From the NCBI GenBank assembly GCA_013365365.1, contig JABVXU010000034.1, positions 124,001-188,000 on the forward strand: a stretch of DNA of 64,000 nucleotides, given 5' to 3'. This stretch comes from Cruorifilaria tuberocauda. Lineage: Eukaryota > Nematoda > Chromadorea > Rhabditida > Onchocercidae. How positions within the stretch are numbered: position 1 is the first letter of the stretch; each line of letters begins with the position of its first letter. Positions 52,724 to 64,000 of the stretch are shown here, in pieces. The notes under the pieces were generated by a model, which was given only the letters and a program-made list of their open reading frames with translations, was not told the DNA's origin and searched no databases. The translations under genes were made by a program, and so were the position numbers.

Positions 52724-55700
52724 ATGCTTAAACGATTTGGCTTATCCCATTTATGGAAACCGAAAAATCCGCATTCGCTGGAATACCTGAAGTGAGCCAT
52801 TCTTTACTTTTTCTCTAGGATTATATTCAAGTTAAATTGCAGTGTTTCATTCCATTAGTTTCTGATTACTTATGTTTTGTTAGTCCTGTGCTTTTCGTTC
52901 TTTCTTGTCTATTTTTTTTTGTAATTTTCAGATATTTACATGAAATACTTCGCAAAAATGAGCAAGTTACGGAGAATAATCGCAAGTTATTGGTAGAATG
53001 CCTGAGAGCAATTGCTGAAATTTTAATTTGGGGTGATCAAAATGAAAGCTCCGTTTTTGAGTAAGGGATTTTTTTTCCTAAAGTATTGAAAATCATATTA
53101 TCAGCACTACTTATGAATGCATGTAGTTCCATGTAGTTATAGAGGTCAAATATAATAGAAATCGAAATGGAGTCGAATTTAATTTGCTTTTTAACTAAAG
53201 GTTTTATTTCGATTTTTCAAGCTGCTATTTTCATAATTATTTTTTCAATTAGGAAGAGTAGAAATAACTTGATTGACGGAGACTGTTTATCTTGTCAACT
53301 TTCTCTTTTTATTTTTGGAATAATAGTAAGGCGAAAATATCTCATGTATAGTTTTCATTTTTGTCAGAACGATAAATGTTGGAATTTTTAGTTTTTTCTT
53401 AGAGCGGCAAATGTTGGAGTGTTTTGTTTCTATAATGAAACAAAATTGTGGATCTTTTATCTGTGTTCAGTTATTGCAAACGCTCAATATTTTATTCGAA
53501 AATATACGTCACAAAACGTCTTTATGTTAGTTTGTAGTTTTTCTTTTTAGGTGTTTATGAGATGGTGGTAATATGGCAATCTTTTTTCTGTTATTTATTT
53601 TACAGAACAATGCTTTTATTGTGTGAATGATAATGAATATGTGAGCTATTTGCAGATTATTTGCTCAGCAATAATCATGTCAATTCAATTATCACACATC
53701 GTTTTAATTTTCAAAATGAAGAAATTATGGCATATTACATATCTTTTTTGAAAACACTTTCCTTCAGGCTCAATATGTATACCATACATTTCTTCTTCAA
53801 TGAGGTATGCTTTTTATTATTAGTTTTTTTGTTAATCACTGGCTACTTATATGATTTTATAGGCTAATCAAGAATTCCCATTGTACACAGAAGTCATCAA
53901 ATTTCAAAATCATAGTGAAGCTATGGTACGTATTGCAGTGCGCACAACCACACTGAACATATATAAAGGTATTAATCACCTTTAACAAAACATTTTAACA
54001 GTTTTTTAAACAGTTTTTAATACCAATCGAAAGACTAATGAGGTTCCACTGCAATTGCTTTATTCGTATTTCAAGTGGAAGATGAGACAATGCGAAACTT
54101 TGTTCGTGCTCACTCTCGGGTTTACTTTTGTGCTTTGAGCGATTTCATTGCAAAACAGTCGATTGAAATCGATCATTTTGCTCGGTCAGCTGAAAACGAA
54201 TCCAGCAATCGCAAAAGACTTGATATTATGATTGATGATTACCTTGATGATATGCATTACCTCAACGATATTTTACTTATAAAAGTTGGTTTTTGGTTTC
54301 TGCGATATTTATTTTATGTCCATTTTTGTAGAAATATGAAACACATTTATTTTCAAATAAATTTTTTTTCGAATCATTTGGCACAGGAAGCTTTAAATTT
54401 TAAAGAAAACTTATATTTTAGGATGAAAAGCTTTCCGCTGTCCTCATTGAAGTAGTTTTTGAAAGACTACTGGGGTCACTGTATCTTTCATCTCTTGGCA
54501 GTATTCGTCTTCATCCCGCTAGTGCTGTTTTAACACCAGTTTCCACCCTCTTCTTTCTTACTCACTTTCTGCTGATCGTCGATGATTTTCAGGTATGTTA
54601 AGTAAAATTATATTTTGTAGCAAATTCAATGCGAGGATGGTCTTTGATTTCTTTGCAATTTAAGGTATAAGTTTAGTAATCTCAAATAGTTCAGAAGCAT
54701 TTGTATAGTGAGACACATGTGTTTTCTTTTGCCTAGTTCAATACTAGTTTTCTATAAAATTTCTATATTATAAACAAATAAAATTTCCGATTTATATCAT
54801 AAAGATACCTAATTCATAGGCAGTACAAGCATTTTTGTCATCATTTTTTTTTGATGATGGTTCCGATGCAGAATATCAATGGATTCGCAGTGAAAAGGCA
54901 GCATGGGTTCTTGTTCATATGAAAGCTAAAAAAATTGAACCAAGGTTGATTTTCAGTTACTTTGCTTATTTGAAATTACATAGAATTTTGAACCTACTTT
55001 AGATTACGGATTTCAGAGCATTTTTTAACGGCTGTATGAATGCGCTAATTTGTTCGATAAATGATCATTCGGCCTTTTACGGTCTTACTTTCATTTATGC
55101 CCTCTGTCAGAACAAAGGTATTATTATTTCGCTGACACTGTTATCACATTAAGAATATTTCCTCGCCAAAATCCAGTTGAATTTCTCTTTCTACTCGCAC
55201 CATATTGAATTAATCGTAGAATGAATAACTTATTTTAAAGCATTTCAGGAGCACGAGGAGAAATTGTAGAGGCTGTACAGTTCACTTTCGACATCATTGG
55301 TCCTTCCGATCACAATTTCTTAAATGGATTGCTGAATATCATAGCCAGAAGTGCTGAAGAAGGTATTAACGTACTACTAATTGCTGAGCAACTGTTATTT
55401 CTATTACCTTTCTAAAGCCTGACCAATTAAAATTTTCAGATTCGTTTATTCGTACAATAACGGTTGAATTATGCTGTGTTGTCTTAAGGCAACTGTTACT
55501 GATCGTGGATGCATCTATAAATGCTCAAGTAGAGTGCGAAAGAAGAGCAGAAAAAGTTATAGCAAGCCTTGTTAACATGCTCACACCATCTGTTTACTCG
55601 GAAGAATTATTTTTGGAAATGTTTGAAGATGAATTTTGTAATTTTGAGGTCGGTTCCAAGATTTCATTTTGAAAAGTATGTAACATGCTGTTTTTGTTTT

Positions 55701-57218
55701 ATGGTTTTTTCATTTTTAGCGAAATAGAATCCAAATTAGAAGTGTTAGTACTGATTCATCACTTTTGCTTCCTCCTCCTAGTACACCACTGAATGGTGTT
55801 TCGCTTAACAAACGTCCTCCATGTGGCAATGAAGAACGAATCCGAAAGGTGAAAATTTTTTACATTTAATTTCTTTTGAAGAGATATATTGAAGCAATAT
55901 TGACATTGAAACTTGTGCTTTAACTCAAGTTGTTATATGCACATGAACAAAATGCCTGACACAGTCATAATACAAATAGTAGGAAGCTTGTCAAGTCAGG
56001 TATTTTCTTATTTTTTCCAGACCATTCAGCTGTTCTTTCACTTGAGGCGCTTTACCTTAGATCTGCGAGACGAAGAAGAAACGCGTTTACCAATATCATC
56101 TGAAACGGATGTATTTGTTGAAATAAACGATTGTATTAACCTTGGTTAGTTCAACGAAGTTTTTTTTTATTATAAAAAATGACAAGAATTGTCTGTTCTA
56201 TCTATGTATTGTTTTTCTTTTGCTTTGACATTTTTACCTAACAAAATTGATAAATTAGGAATTCCTTATTTATGACTAATTTTTTCTATTTTAATTTCAC
56301 TTTCTTCACTTTATATAGCAAACTTTGTTATAGAAAACAGTGATTTGCTTGCTTGCACAGTTGTTATGAATGGGAAAAACGAGAAAGTCCATCGATTCCT
56401 TGTTACTGATCAGGCGCAATTAATACTGGTAGAACCAGATAACAAACGTATGGGGTGGGCTGTTGTCCGTTTTGTTGGTCTTTTGCAAGTAAGTTCCATG
56501 TTCTCTTAAACTGTAAAGCAATGGTTTTTCTGCCAGCGAATATATTGTTCTAGGACACTCAACTAACGGGTGACCTTGGTGACAGTCGTGCACTTCACAT
56601 CATTGTCAATAACGCAAGTAATCGTTCGGAAGCAAAGAACGCAACTTATTTCAATGCAAAATTTTTATTTGATGACCATATTCGATGTATGGCTGCCAAA
56701 CAACGTCTCACCAAGGTTTGCGAAAATATATGTCATCTTCTCTTCATACATTATCGAAATTTAAATATTGAATATTTTTGTACAGGAGCGTGACCGATAA
56801 TATGTTCATACATTCAAGTCTCCGAATTTGTTTACGTAATAAATTTCAATGCGAATTTTACTTATCAGTGAAATTCGGCAAGTAATTATTACTGGGAAAA
56901 AACGGAGCATTTAGAGGTTCAGTTAATCATGTTTTTAATGAAAAAACAATGTTTCAGGGTAGACAGATCGCAAGGCAATGTAAACTGGATCAGATTTGTG
57001 ATTTGCTTGGAATCGCACGCCAAACTTCTGTATGGAAAAGTAGTAAGAATCCATTCCGGATAGTTAAAGGTTGTCCACCTGGATCATTACGGAGACAGCC
57101 AGTAGTAAGCAGTCCTCGTAGTAGCAGATCATCCAGCAGCTCACTGAATATCGTTCCGGATGATCCTGAACATGATGCAGGTCCTTCAGCAAGTAAATGG
57201 AAAGTAGAAGATATGTAA
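52724..57218 (+). CDS. gop-1: CLEC16A / GOP-1 / Ema homologue
   Basis: Endolysosomal membrane-trafficking and autophagy factor conserved in animals. Sixteen exons (52724-52791, 52932-53060, 53392-53525, 53656-53804, 53863-53968, 54076-54284, 54422-54592, 54820-54944, 55017-55117, 55249-55362, 55440-55648, 55720-55848, 56021-56144, 56319-56488, 56554-56715, 56958-57218) sum to 2361 nt, 786 residues. It starts [20 protein letters not shown], which is close to the family N-terminus. The FPL domain includes [40 protein letters not shown] and [20 protein letters not shown]. Later blocks match the family: [54 protein letters not shown] and [20 protein letters not shown]. The acceptor at 53392 is chosen because it restores FDFFLE. 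The Ser-rich tail is much shorter than in human CLEC16A (about 1050 residues). AATAAA at about 57448. Confidence 0.96.
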
Positions 57219-57689
57219 ATTCAAGCTTGTATAAATTCAAAAAATTGTACAAAACTACACGTAATAATTCTAAATTTAAATCTGTTTAATAACATATTTA
57301 ACCCTTATATGAATCCTGTAAATTCATATAAGATTGTTTTTAGAGATTAATGTAACAACAAATTGATGATTGATTTTGATAGATTTCAGTTAAACAATGT
57401 TTACAATAATATTGTTGCTCACGTATATGGATTTAGTTTGTTCCGTCCTTAAATAAAGACTTCAACTATTTACCAGATTTTTGAATGAAATGCTTAATAT
57501 TCCTTTTCGTTTTTAATGATTCCTGTGTGAGAAAATATTTGCATTAATATATCTGTTTATGTCATATTTCTTGTTACTTCAATTTTTTGTTAACAATTTC
57601 TACGGCAGTTTTTATAGCCTTTTAGTTGAGATTAGTGGCAGGATTTGGACTTGATTAATATACTAATGCTGTAGAAAAAATTCCAAGTG

Positions 57690-59752
57690 ATGGAGTATTT
57701 GCTGGAAAAACAGGAGGAAGTGATAAAAATAACTTTGAAGGTGCGTGCTATGTTCGATGACCGACCTATTGACATCCAGTCACAAGCTAAGAGTTCGACA
57801 ACTGATAGCCGGTGTTATGGTTTGAATCGCAATACTGAGAAGCTAACCAAATCGACGACTGTCAGGAATGATTCCTCGCTCAAAAGCTTTGGAGAGAGGA
57901 AAATTCGAGAGCGGAGTATGACAATAGCTCGAGGGCATCAGATGTTCAAAAACATCGAGTCAGCGTTGAGCGATGGTAATGCAAGAAGGAAATCGGTGGA
58001 ACAAGGAAAAAAAGAAAAGCAATCTCTTAATAGATTGCAAGTCAGGAAAGTGTTGCCAAGTGAGCTTATCAATTCAGAGGCACGAAAATCTCTAGGTTCC
58101 TCCATGATAACTGCGGATGAACTCATTAATCTATTCGACCTTGCTGTTGACGGACATTGTTCGACGCACGACAAATTCAGTAAGATTTTTCCTTGCCCTT
58201 CGATGTCTCGAAAGAAGTTTGATGGTGCTCTTTTTACCGCTTTTTTATGGGGATTTGCTATCTATTTCATAAAATTGCAAATCTGAAACATCGGGAGGCT
58301 TAATGAACTCTTCAAATTCGATACTGTTTTTCTCTGCATTAATTTCCATATTTTGAGAATGAAAAAATCAATAACAAAATTTCAGCACTGCAAAGCTATT
58401 CCATAATCAAAGTGTATTTGAACAAAAACTTTAACAAATGGTTTGAACGTGTATTTCAGAAAGTACAATGAATGACGGAAATTTATGTCTCAGTAATGAT
58501 GACTGGAATCGGTTTGCTTGTCACGTTGCAAGTGTTGCAGTACAGGAGGTCAGAGGATTTGCAGTAACCGCTGCCATTATGGCTGTTAGTAAGTTATCAG
58601 TTTTGCGTGTTTAACGTTGCTTAAAAAATTAGCTCAAGGCAATGTAAATGTGAATTGGAATATGGAAGATGTTATGACATTAATTAGTGTGTTTTACTGA
58701 ACATCTGTTTGCAATTGCATTTGTTCTTTCATGCAAAAAGAGCCTTAGGCATACGCAAAATAATTTTTTAAATACAAAATTGAATTTTTAGAAACGGGTA
58801 AAGGAATATTTTATTTTAAAACTATTGGTTCCCCATTTTCGATGATTGCAGGACAGAAAGGCTTCCGATCAGCTTTTGCACAAGAAATCAATCTTTTGAT
58901 GTCAAATTATGTCTTGGTTGGAGGAAAAGCCGGCCAGGGACTACCGGAACTTGTGGCACATCTTTTAATTGCTAATTGGCCTCGAGAACATGCACGATGT
59001 GATCTTGAATCGAATGATATTTTATTCTGTATCGTTTCATCAATTAAGGGATGGCTGGAAACAATAATCGGCGAGGTGTAAAACTTATCCCACTTAATTT
59101 ACACCATATGTTAACAATATTTACATAAATTAAAGCAAATGCAGGCAGATGAGATAGAAGAGATTGAATCGAACTGTGCTTGTGCTCTGTATGAAGTATG
59201 TCGTTTCGCGCAACGAAAACTTTGGACGAAATGGCCAGAATTAGTAGATGAATGTTATGCCGCTGTAAGAGATGGTATAACCTTAAATATCACATTGACG
59301 AAGTAAGTTTAGTCAAGAAATTGAAATTGCAAATTTACCACCTGCTGGTCGTTTTATTGTTTTGAAAAATAATGAAGTTTATTCTGAAATATTTTAGATT
59401 AATTAGGTAATTGAAAATCAAACTTTCGTAAATCTGATGTTATTTAGCTATCTTAGCAACTATTTTCTGGTTTTGGTAGTTACACGATCCGTTCAACTTG
59501 TTGGCTCAGACGGTGGTAACTAAAGATAAGCTAGAATATATCTCTAACATATTACACTTTTAAAATGTAGCACTTGCATGCGTTGTCAGGTAATAATCAA
59601 AGGATTATTAATGGCACTAGTTAGCAGATACTAATTGCAGGGAAGCGCGGAAAGCATTACTAGACACGATGATTATGATGCACGAATGGACTAGCCGGCA
59701 TGCAAAAACATTGGTTAATGTTAGCACACAAACTTGCAGAATTCGGGTTTAG
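57690..59752 (+). CDS. Probable MIF4G-fold protein (SLIP1/CTIF-like)
   Basis: Five exons (57690-58179, 58460-58588, 58852-59075, 59145-59302, 59641-59752) sum to 1113 nt, 370 residues. The first about 140 residues are basic and disordered (STTDSRCYGLNRNTEKLTKS). From there the protein is all-helical: ITADELINLFDLAVDGH, RFACHVASVAVQEVRGFAVT, GLPELVAHLLIANWPRE, CACALYEVCRFAQRKLW, then ELVDECYAAVRDGITLNI and ALLDTMIMMHEWTSRH. Helix spacing and the VRDG...L..LLD..E pattern near the end recall the MIF4G domain of SLIP1 (MIF4GD) and CTIF, which bridge mRNA-binding proteins to translation factors. That is an inference from memory. It lies about 470 bp downstream of the CLEC16A-type gene on the same strand, with a poly(A) signal between, so they may be co-expressed. 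The final intron/exon choice is phase-consistent, but the last 14 residues could be read-through. Confidence 0.75.
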
Positions 59753-60013
59753 TTTGTTTTCTGTATGCAATGTAATTTGTTACCTCAAATGGAAAACATT
59801 ATCAAATTACTCGACAGGCAGCGCAGCGACAGCGTCAATATCTCACTACTGGTTGTATTTTAACGATGTCGCTAATGATTTACCTCATTTTTTTGTATTT
59901 CTTGCTTAGAAAAATCAATCAGTTGTACACGTATCATTCAAAATGAGTGTATTATTAGGGTTTTTTTCTTTGTTTTTTATCAAATGTCGGTATTAAATAA
60001 TGGTACACATATG
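59753..60013. other. 3' flank of the MIF4G-like gene
   Basis: AT-rich 3' region before the microsatellite; ATTAAA occurs near 59993. No other feature seen. Confidence 0.5.
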
Positions 60014-60106
60014 CGCACACACACACACACACACATACATACATACATACATATATACATATACATGTACATACACATAAATACACATATACATATACAC
60101 AAACAC
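60014..60106 (+). repeat. (CA)n/(CATA)n compound microsatellite
   Basis: GCACACACACACACACAC runs into repeated CATA units, then imperfect ACATAT/ACACAT units, about 93 bases in all. The open frames here, rich in Thr/His or Cys/Val/Tyr, are repeat artefacts. Confidence 0.95.
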
Positions 60107-60176
60107 ATGGAAGTGACGGATGCGGAAATACATCACTCATCTTTATTGGTTACCAGTGTCATGGACTATCATAAAA

Positions 60177-60256
60177 AGATTCTACGCAATACTTCCACTG
60201 CCGATTTTACCCCATAAAAAGTGGTAGAATCGGCGCTGGAAGTATTGCGTAAATCT
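60177..60256 (+). ncRNA. Long near-perfect hairpin, miRNA-precursor-like
   Basis: Arm 60178-60213 (core ACGCAATACTTCCACTGCCG) pairs with arm 60221-60256 (core CGGCGCTGGAAGTATTGCGT). The stem is about 36 bp with one single-base bulge and very few mismatches, closed by a loop of about 7 nt (TAAAAAG region). It lies just beyond the compound microsatellite, between two convergent genes. The short loop and long stem fit either a miRNA precursor or a foldback element; expression is unknown, as is the transcribed strand. Confidence 0.6.
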
Positions 60257-60419
60257 CAGGAGCTTCAGAAAGAAAGACATTACATCTTTAGTTCAATTAA
60301 TCAAAATTTAAACTACGTTTATTGGTGAGGTTTGAAGGAATAGAGAGTAAGAGAGTGCAAAATAGACTTTCATGTATGTAATATGATTCGTCATCAAACT
60401 GATTTTGATGATTTACCTT

Positions 60420-60787
60420 TTATTTCCGAAGCGCTATTGTTGTCTGTGCAACGGATTTATTCACTTTGTCTGAATCATTTCTTCCTTTCCTTATAATTTC
60501 CCAATGAGAAGCACTAACGCTTTGTTCGTTTTTCACTCCTTCTTCAGCGGTTTGAAATAGTTTCAAACTTCATTTGTAAATGTATATTGTGTGGTACCTT
60601 CCAGTATCATCTCCATTGTTGTGTGTGTGCTAATGCGCGATGCATAAATTGATTGCATTTCACACAGTTTTTGTTCCAAGTTGTAATGTTCCTTCTGTAC
60701 ATGTTTCAACTGTTCATCATTCTGCTTTTTTCGACTTTTCCTTTCCTCCATTTCTACTGATCGCCCTTCAATTTCCCACTCACCCAC
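60420..60787 (-). CDS. Coiled-coil C-terminal gene fragment (partial model)
   Basis: Two minus-strand exons, 60787-60598 and 60538-60420, join in phase 1 to give 102 codons and a stop. The first begins after a GTGACAG acceptor and is strongly helical: EMEERKSRKKQNDEQLKHVQ, then HYNLEQKLCEMQSIYASR. It ends CTGGAAG|GTACCAC. The second reads VKNEQSVSASHWEIIRKGRN, then DKVNKSVAQTTIALRK, and stops. An AATAAA lies about 100 nt downstream (near 60322-60317), as expected for a real 3' end. The start is unresolved; the first in-frame ATG is in EMEERK, and upstream exons beyond 60.9 kb may exist. No family recognised. It runs convergent with the MIF4G-like gene. Confidence 0.42.
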
Positions 60788-60861
60788 CTGTCACTTTTCC
60801 AGAAACATTTTGTATTGCACGTGCATTGTTAAAGAGTTCATTTTACAGGATCAGATAGACA

Positions 60862-61334
60862 GATAGATGAGGCTAATTAGCTGTAGTTTCACCTGAATCT
60901 CATCTCACTAACCTCTCCTCTCTGGAGGCGATACATCCGACCGCTGCCTGTACCCACCGAGATAACGCTTTTGGCTTTACACAAACAGGTTCACTGTATC
61001 AGACAAATGGGCGTGTCAGGCACACAATTATAATGAGCTCAGACGTCGTGTCATCCCATACCCAATTTTCTCTTCTACTCTCTCTTGCTCTATAGAGGTG
61101 AAAGAGAAAAATGGAACGTGTCAGATCGATTACGTGTGAGATGGAGGGGGACAGACGAGAAGAGTGTCTAGACGGAGGAGGGGCAATTGACAACTAGTTG
61201 TCTATCTGTCTGCGTGTCGCTGTAGGACATCTCCGGAGACGATCCTCTATGCAGCGGCAAAAGCCAACAGGTCACTGCTTGCTGTGTGTGTCGGTCCGTG
61301 CGGGTGTCTGTCTCGTAACCTGAGGTGTTGAATT
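60862..61334. promoter_or_regulatory. GC-richer upstream region of the RING gene
   Basis: This stretch is markedly less AT-rich than the rest of the window and contains several CpG-containing blocks (for example CTCAGACGTCGTGTCATCCC). It immediately precedes the RING-finger start codon, so it probably contains the promoter and 5' UTR. It could also carry upstream exons of the minus-strand coiled-coil gene; none was phase-compatible. Confidence 0.4.
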
Positions 61335-63418
61335 ATGGTACTCTCTGAGTTGGTTCATTTCCTGAGGCGACGAGTCCATCCTCCTCAACCTGGAGCTGAT
61401 CATTGCTTGTTAAGCAGTGAATCTACCTGTTGCTCCACCGCTAAATTACCCTCACCACAGCGACAACACATCGATGCTTTACTGGTAAGCTTTATTACGT
61501 ACATTGAGTCGCGTAAATACTACTTATCATTATTATTGCTATTATCGTTCCTACCAACGGTCATTTTTATTTGTTCTTAATTATTTCTGACGTATGGAGA
61601 TTATATCCGTATTACTGCAGAGCTTCACTGTGTTCTTTTTGCAAATGCAACGCTTTGTCGCTTGCTATTCCTCATTTATTCCTTCCAGTCCTACCTCTCA
61701 TACAAAAAAAAAAGATAAACCGTGTTTATCGCTCGCTAATTTTAAACTGAAAAACCCCAACAAATAGACCGTGATAATATGCCTTAACATATGCAATAAA
61801 GACATATTGTATTTATAAATTCTCAACAACAAGCATCACCACTTTTGTATGTGATTAGAAGTGACACACATACGTTGCATTTTCGTGTGCATACTTTTTA
61901 TTCTCAAAAAGACCGTATTGGAAGACCTAACTTATTTAGCTGGATTTATCTCATTAGCATTGCCGTAGCTTCTAAAACATCACCATCACCATCTAAAACA
62001 TCACCGTTTATATTGATTTCTTTTGCAAGACAACCATCTGGAGATAAGGACGAAAATCTCTTGAAAAAATCGCATTTTTGCTACTGTTATAGAGGGAGCA
62101 AGTAATATAGTAATTCTGGATAGCCGCAAGTTATACCGAATATTAGTGCTATGGATCGCTGTTTGATTTTAACGAGATAAGATGCTGAATAAAGATTTGT
62201 CTTTGATAAGCTTGAATGACTAGCATTATAGCGTCTCGTAAACTGCTTATAGTAGGAGTTCGAGTATGGTTGCTTTATGATATCATTTTATCGTGTTTTT
62301 GTGTCTAGGAAGATCTGTGAATCTTCTCGAATTTGAGTTAATGGAGCTCATTTCTTGAATAATATTTCATTTCGAAACTTCTTGGGCTAAAGTTTTGTTG
62401 CGATATTAGCACGACATGCATACGAAGTTCCCATTCATAATTTTAGAGAAATGTTGAATTTGCAGAAGCGATTGAAGACAAAACTTGCTTGTGAACCTGA
62501 AGATCGTGCTAATGGAATAGATGATGAATGCTGCGTATGTGTGCAGCGGCGTGCATCAGTTCGAGCCTTCCCTTGCAGCCATAAAGTGTTCTGTCGGAAC
62601 TGTGCTGTCCAGTTAATTGAGGTGGATTACTATCTAAGGTTTTACGAAAGTTATGTAAGAATCGGATCTATCAGTGGATTTATTTGCCATATTTCCAAAA
62701 CCTCTACAATTCTGTGGGGGATAACTTTGCATAAAAGGAATGCCAGCATAATATAATTCATTGGTATCGATGTTGAATCATTCCGATATTTCAGCACTTA
62801 TTTAAGGCCACTGAGTTCTTTTATGTATTATTGTACAAATTTAATTTCTGTAACCGGTTTTGTTTTTCATACAAAACTCGCGGTAAAGCGCATGCGTTCA
62901 AGTGTTAATTCTTAGATCATCGATCCTATGAAAGCATAAAAGCTAATATTTCATAGATTACTTTTTATCAGCAATCTTAATTATTTTACAATCCAGAAAG
63001 CTTGTGTTGTGAGCAACTAAATCCGCTAATGATTTCGCTTACTAATGATTCATTCAGGCTAACCATCATTTCGGGTTATGTTTGATTCTAAAATTCATTT
63101 CACTACTTGAATATAAACCTTTTTCTAAATCTTTCATTTCAGCATGCAATAAACGAGAACAGAATGCGGATGAGCTGCATAATTTGTCGCCGTGATATTG
63201 CAAAGTTGCAGTATAGTCGGCCATCGCGATCTGCGCAAATTCGTAAGGAGCAGGCGCTTCTTGACGATAATCATAATAAGAACAGAACCACTCCTGCCAC
63301 TGCTACTTTTACTACTGTTCGTGTTTTGAATAATGGGATTTGGCATAGTCCCGGAGTTTTCTCCAAATATCCATGTCAGACTTTCCCTACATCTATTACT
63401 CTTTTGTCCCCTCAGTAA
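61335..63418 (+). CDS. RING-finger protein, probable E3 ubiquitin ligase
   Basis: Three exons, 61335-61484, 62466-62621 and 63143-63418, all whole codons, encode 193 residues. The C3HC4 RING spans residues 72-117 across the second and third exons: C72-x2-C75, C87-x-H89, C93-x2-C96 and C114-x2-C117 ([18 protein letters not shown] and [16 protein letters not shown]). The short sequence between zinc-binding pairs and the VRAFPCSH context are like single-RING E3 ligases. The N-terminus has [20 protein letters not shown] and a Cys/Ser-rich stretch; the C-terminus is Ser/Thr/Asn-rich and probably disordered. No membrane segment. The first intron is about 980 bp; the first exon is joined by phase and by its upstream ATG, so the N-terminus is less certain than the RING. 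Confidence 0.8.
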
Positions 63419-64000
63419 CTTTCTTTGGTATGTTTCATTTTGACCTTTCTGTTCCTTGTTTGTTAATTTTGAAATAATTCACTCAGTCTTTAGATTGTTT
63501 GAAATACATCTAACAAAATATTGCAGATGTGAAATGTAAATCGTGATGTCAGTGCATAGGGATGTTTGAAAGTTTTAATCATTGAAACGCTTGTACTGCA
63601 GGTGCTGCATTCGTAATAGTGCGATTTGGAACAAGAGTTTGGGAATTTTTGAGGATTGGTTTTGTATTACTTCAACACCCTTCAAGTGGCAACACGTATT
63701 TGGGAACAAAATGTGAATTTTTAAAATCATAATTGCAAGGATGTCACTTTATTTTTGTTTTCTTTGTTCATTTATGGAGACTTTTGAATTTGTTTAAGGT
63801 TTATCGGGTATTCCATTTTTCTCTTTTAAGTTTCCCTTCTCTCTCTCCAAAAAAAATATAAATATATAAAATAGTAGAAGAATTTGAAATTGATCAGTAG
63901 ATAAGAAGTGGTTTGGTTTGTTGCAGTCACAATAATAATATTGGTATTCGATTGCTATACACTGATTATATCTTATATGTGAGTATTGTTCCGTGCATGT
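63419..64000. other. 3' flank of the RING gene
   Basis: AT-rich tail of the window, likely 3' UTR and spacer. A poly-A stretch with TATAAATATATAAAAT lies near 63850-63870. No further gene seen. Confidence 0.5.

Noticed and set aside
53159..53199. Possible extra CLEC16A exon
   Set aside because: It does not keep the reading frame (in-frame TAA). The acceptor at 53392 alone restores the family sequence FDFFLE.
59955..60217. Frames of Thr-His or Cys-Val-Tyr repeats
   Set aside because: Produced by the CA/CATA microsatellite.

Overview
The window is AT-rich nuclear DNA of a multicellular eukaryote, most likely a nematode and probably a filarial or spirurid worm. Genes are cut into many small exons joined by short GT...AG introns with TTTCAG-type acceptors. 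Two closely spaced same-strand gene pairs have the spacing of trans-spliced operons, and one gene is a cuticlin-type VWA+ZP protein. No bacterial, viral or intact transposon gene was seen. I rebuilt most gene models by hand, joining exons by phase; for those models the summed exon lengths are an exact number of codons. Names come from remembered family sequences, not database searches.

Layout. 0-6.7 kb (+): translation initiation factor eIF5B. 7.2-7.6 kb (-): a stop-broken MED8-like frame (tentative). 7.7-8.8 kb (+): a small membrane protein. 9.6-10.3 kb (-): a 101-residue low-complexity protein. 12.1-15.3 kb (-): ALG1, the first mannosyltransferase of N-glycan assembly, with a large basic insertion and an acidic tail. 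16.4-23.6 kb (-): a likely operon of a short KDM2-type JmjC demethylase and a 678-residue unrecognised, probably nuclear protein. 23.9-24.2 kb (+): an orphan open frame. 24.8-26.6 kb (-): a second likely operon of two small unrecognised proteins. 28.0-34.5 kb (-): a secreted protein with two VWA domains and a ZP domain. 34.6-39.6 kb: gene-poor. 39.7-42.9 kb (+): type II phosphatidylinositol 4-kinase, preceded by an overlapping uORF. 44.5-47.7 kb (-): a DNAJB-type co-chaperone with a miRNA-like hairpin in its last intron. 47.7-52.7 kb: gene-poor. 52.7-57.2 kb (+): the CLEC16A/GOP-1 homologue. 57.7-59.8 kb (+): a probable MIF4G-fold protein. 60.0-60.3 kb: a CA-rich microsatellite and a second hairpin. 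60.4-60.8 kb (-): a probable coiled-coil terminal gene fragment. 61.3-63.4 kb (+): a RING-finger protein.

The genes serve separate core functions: translation, glycosylation, chromatin, phosphoinositide signalling, chaperoning, endolysosomal trafficking and cuticle matrix. No single pathway or defence system unites them. The most unusual points are a JmjC intron with a mutated donor (ATAAGT...CAG) that is 69 nt and stop-free inside the catalytic core, two long hairpins resembling novel miRNA precursors, a GC-AG intron and possible 9-nt microexon in the JmjC partner gene, and a 121-bp duplicated block.
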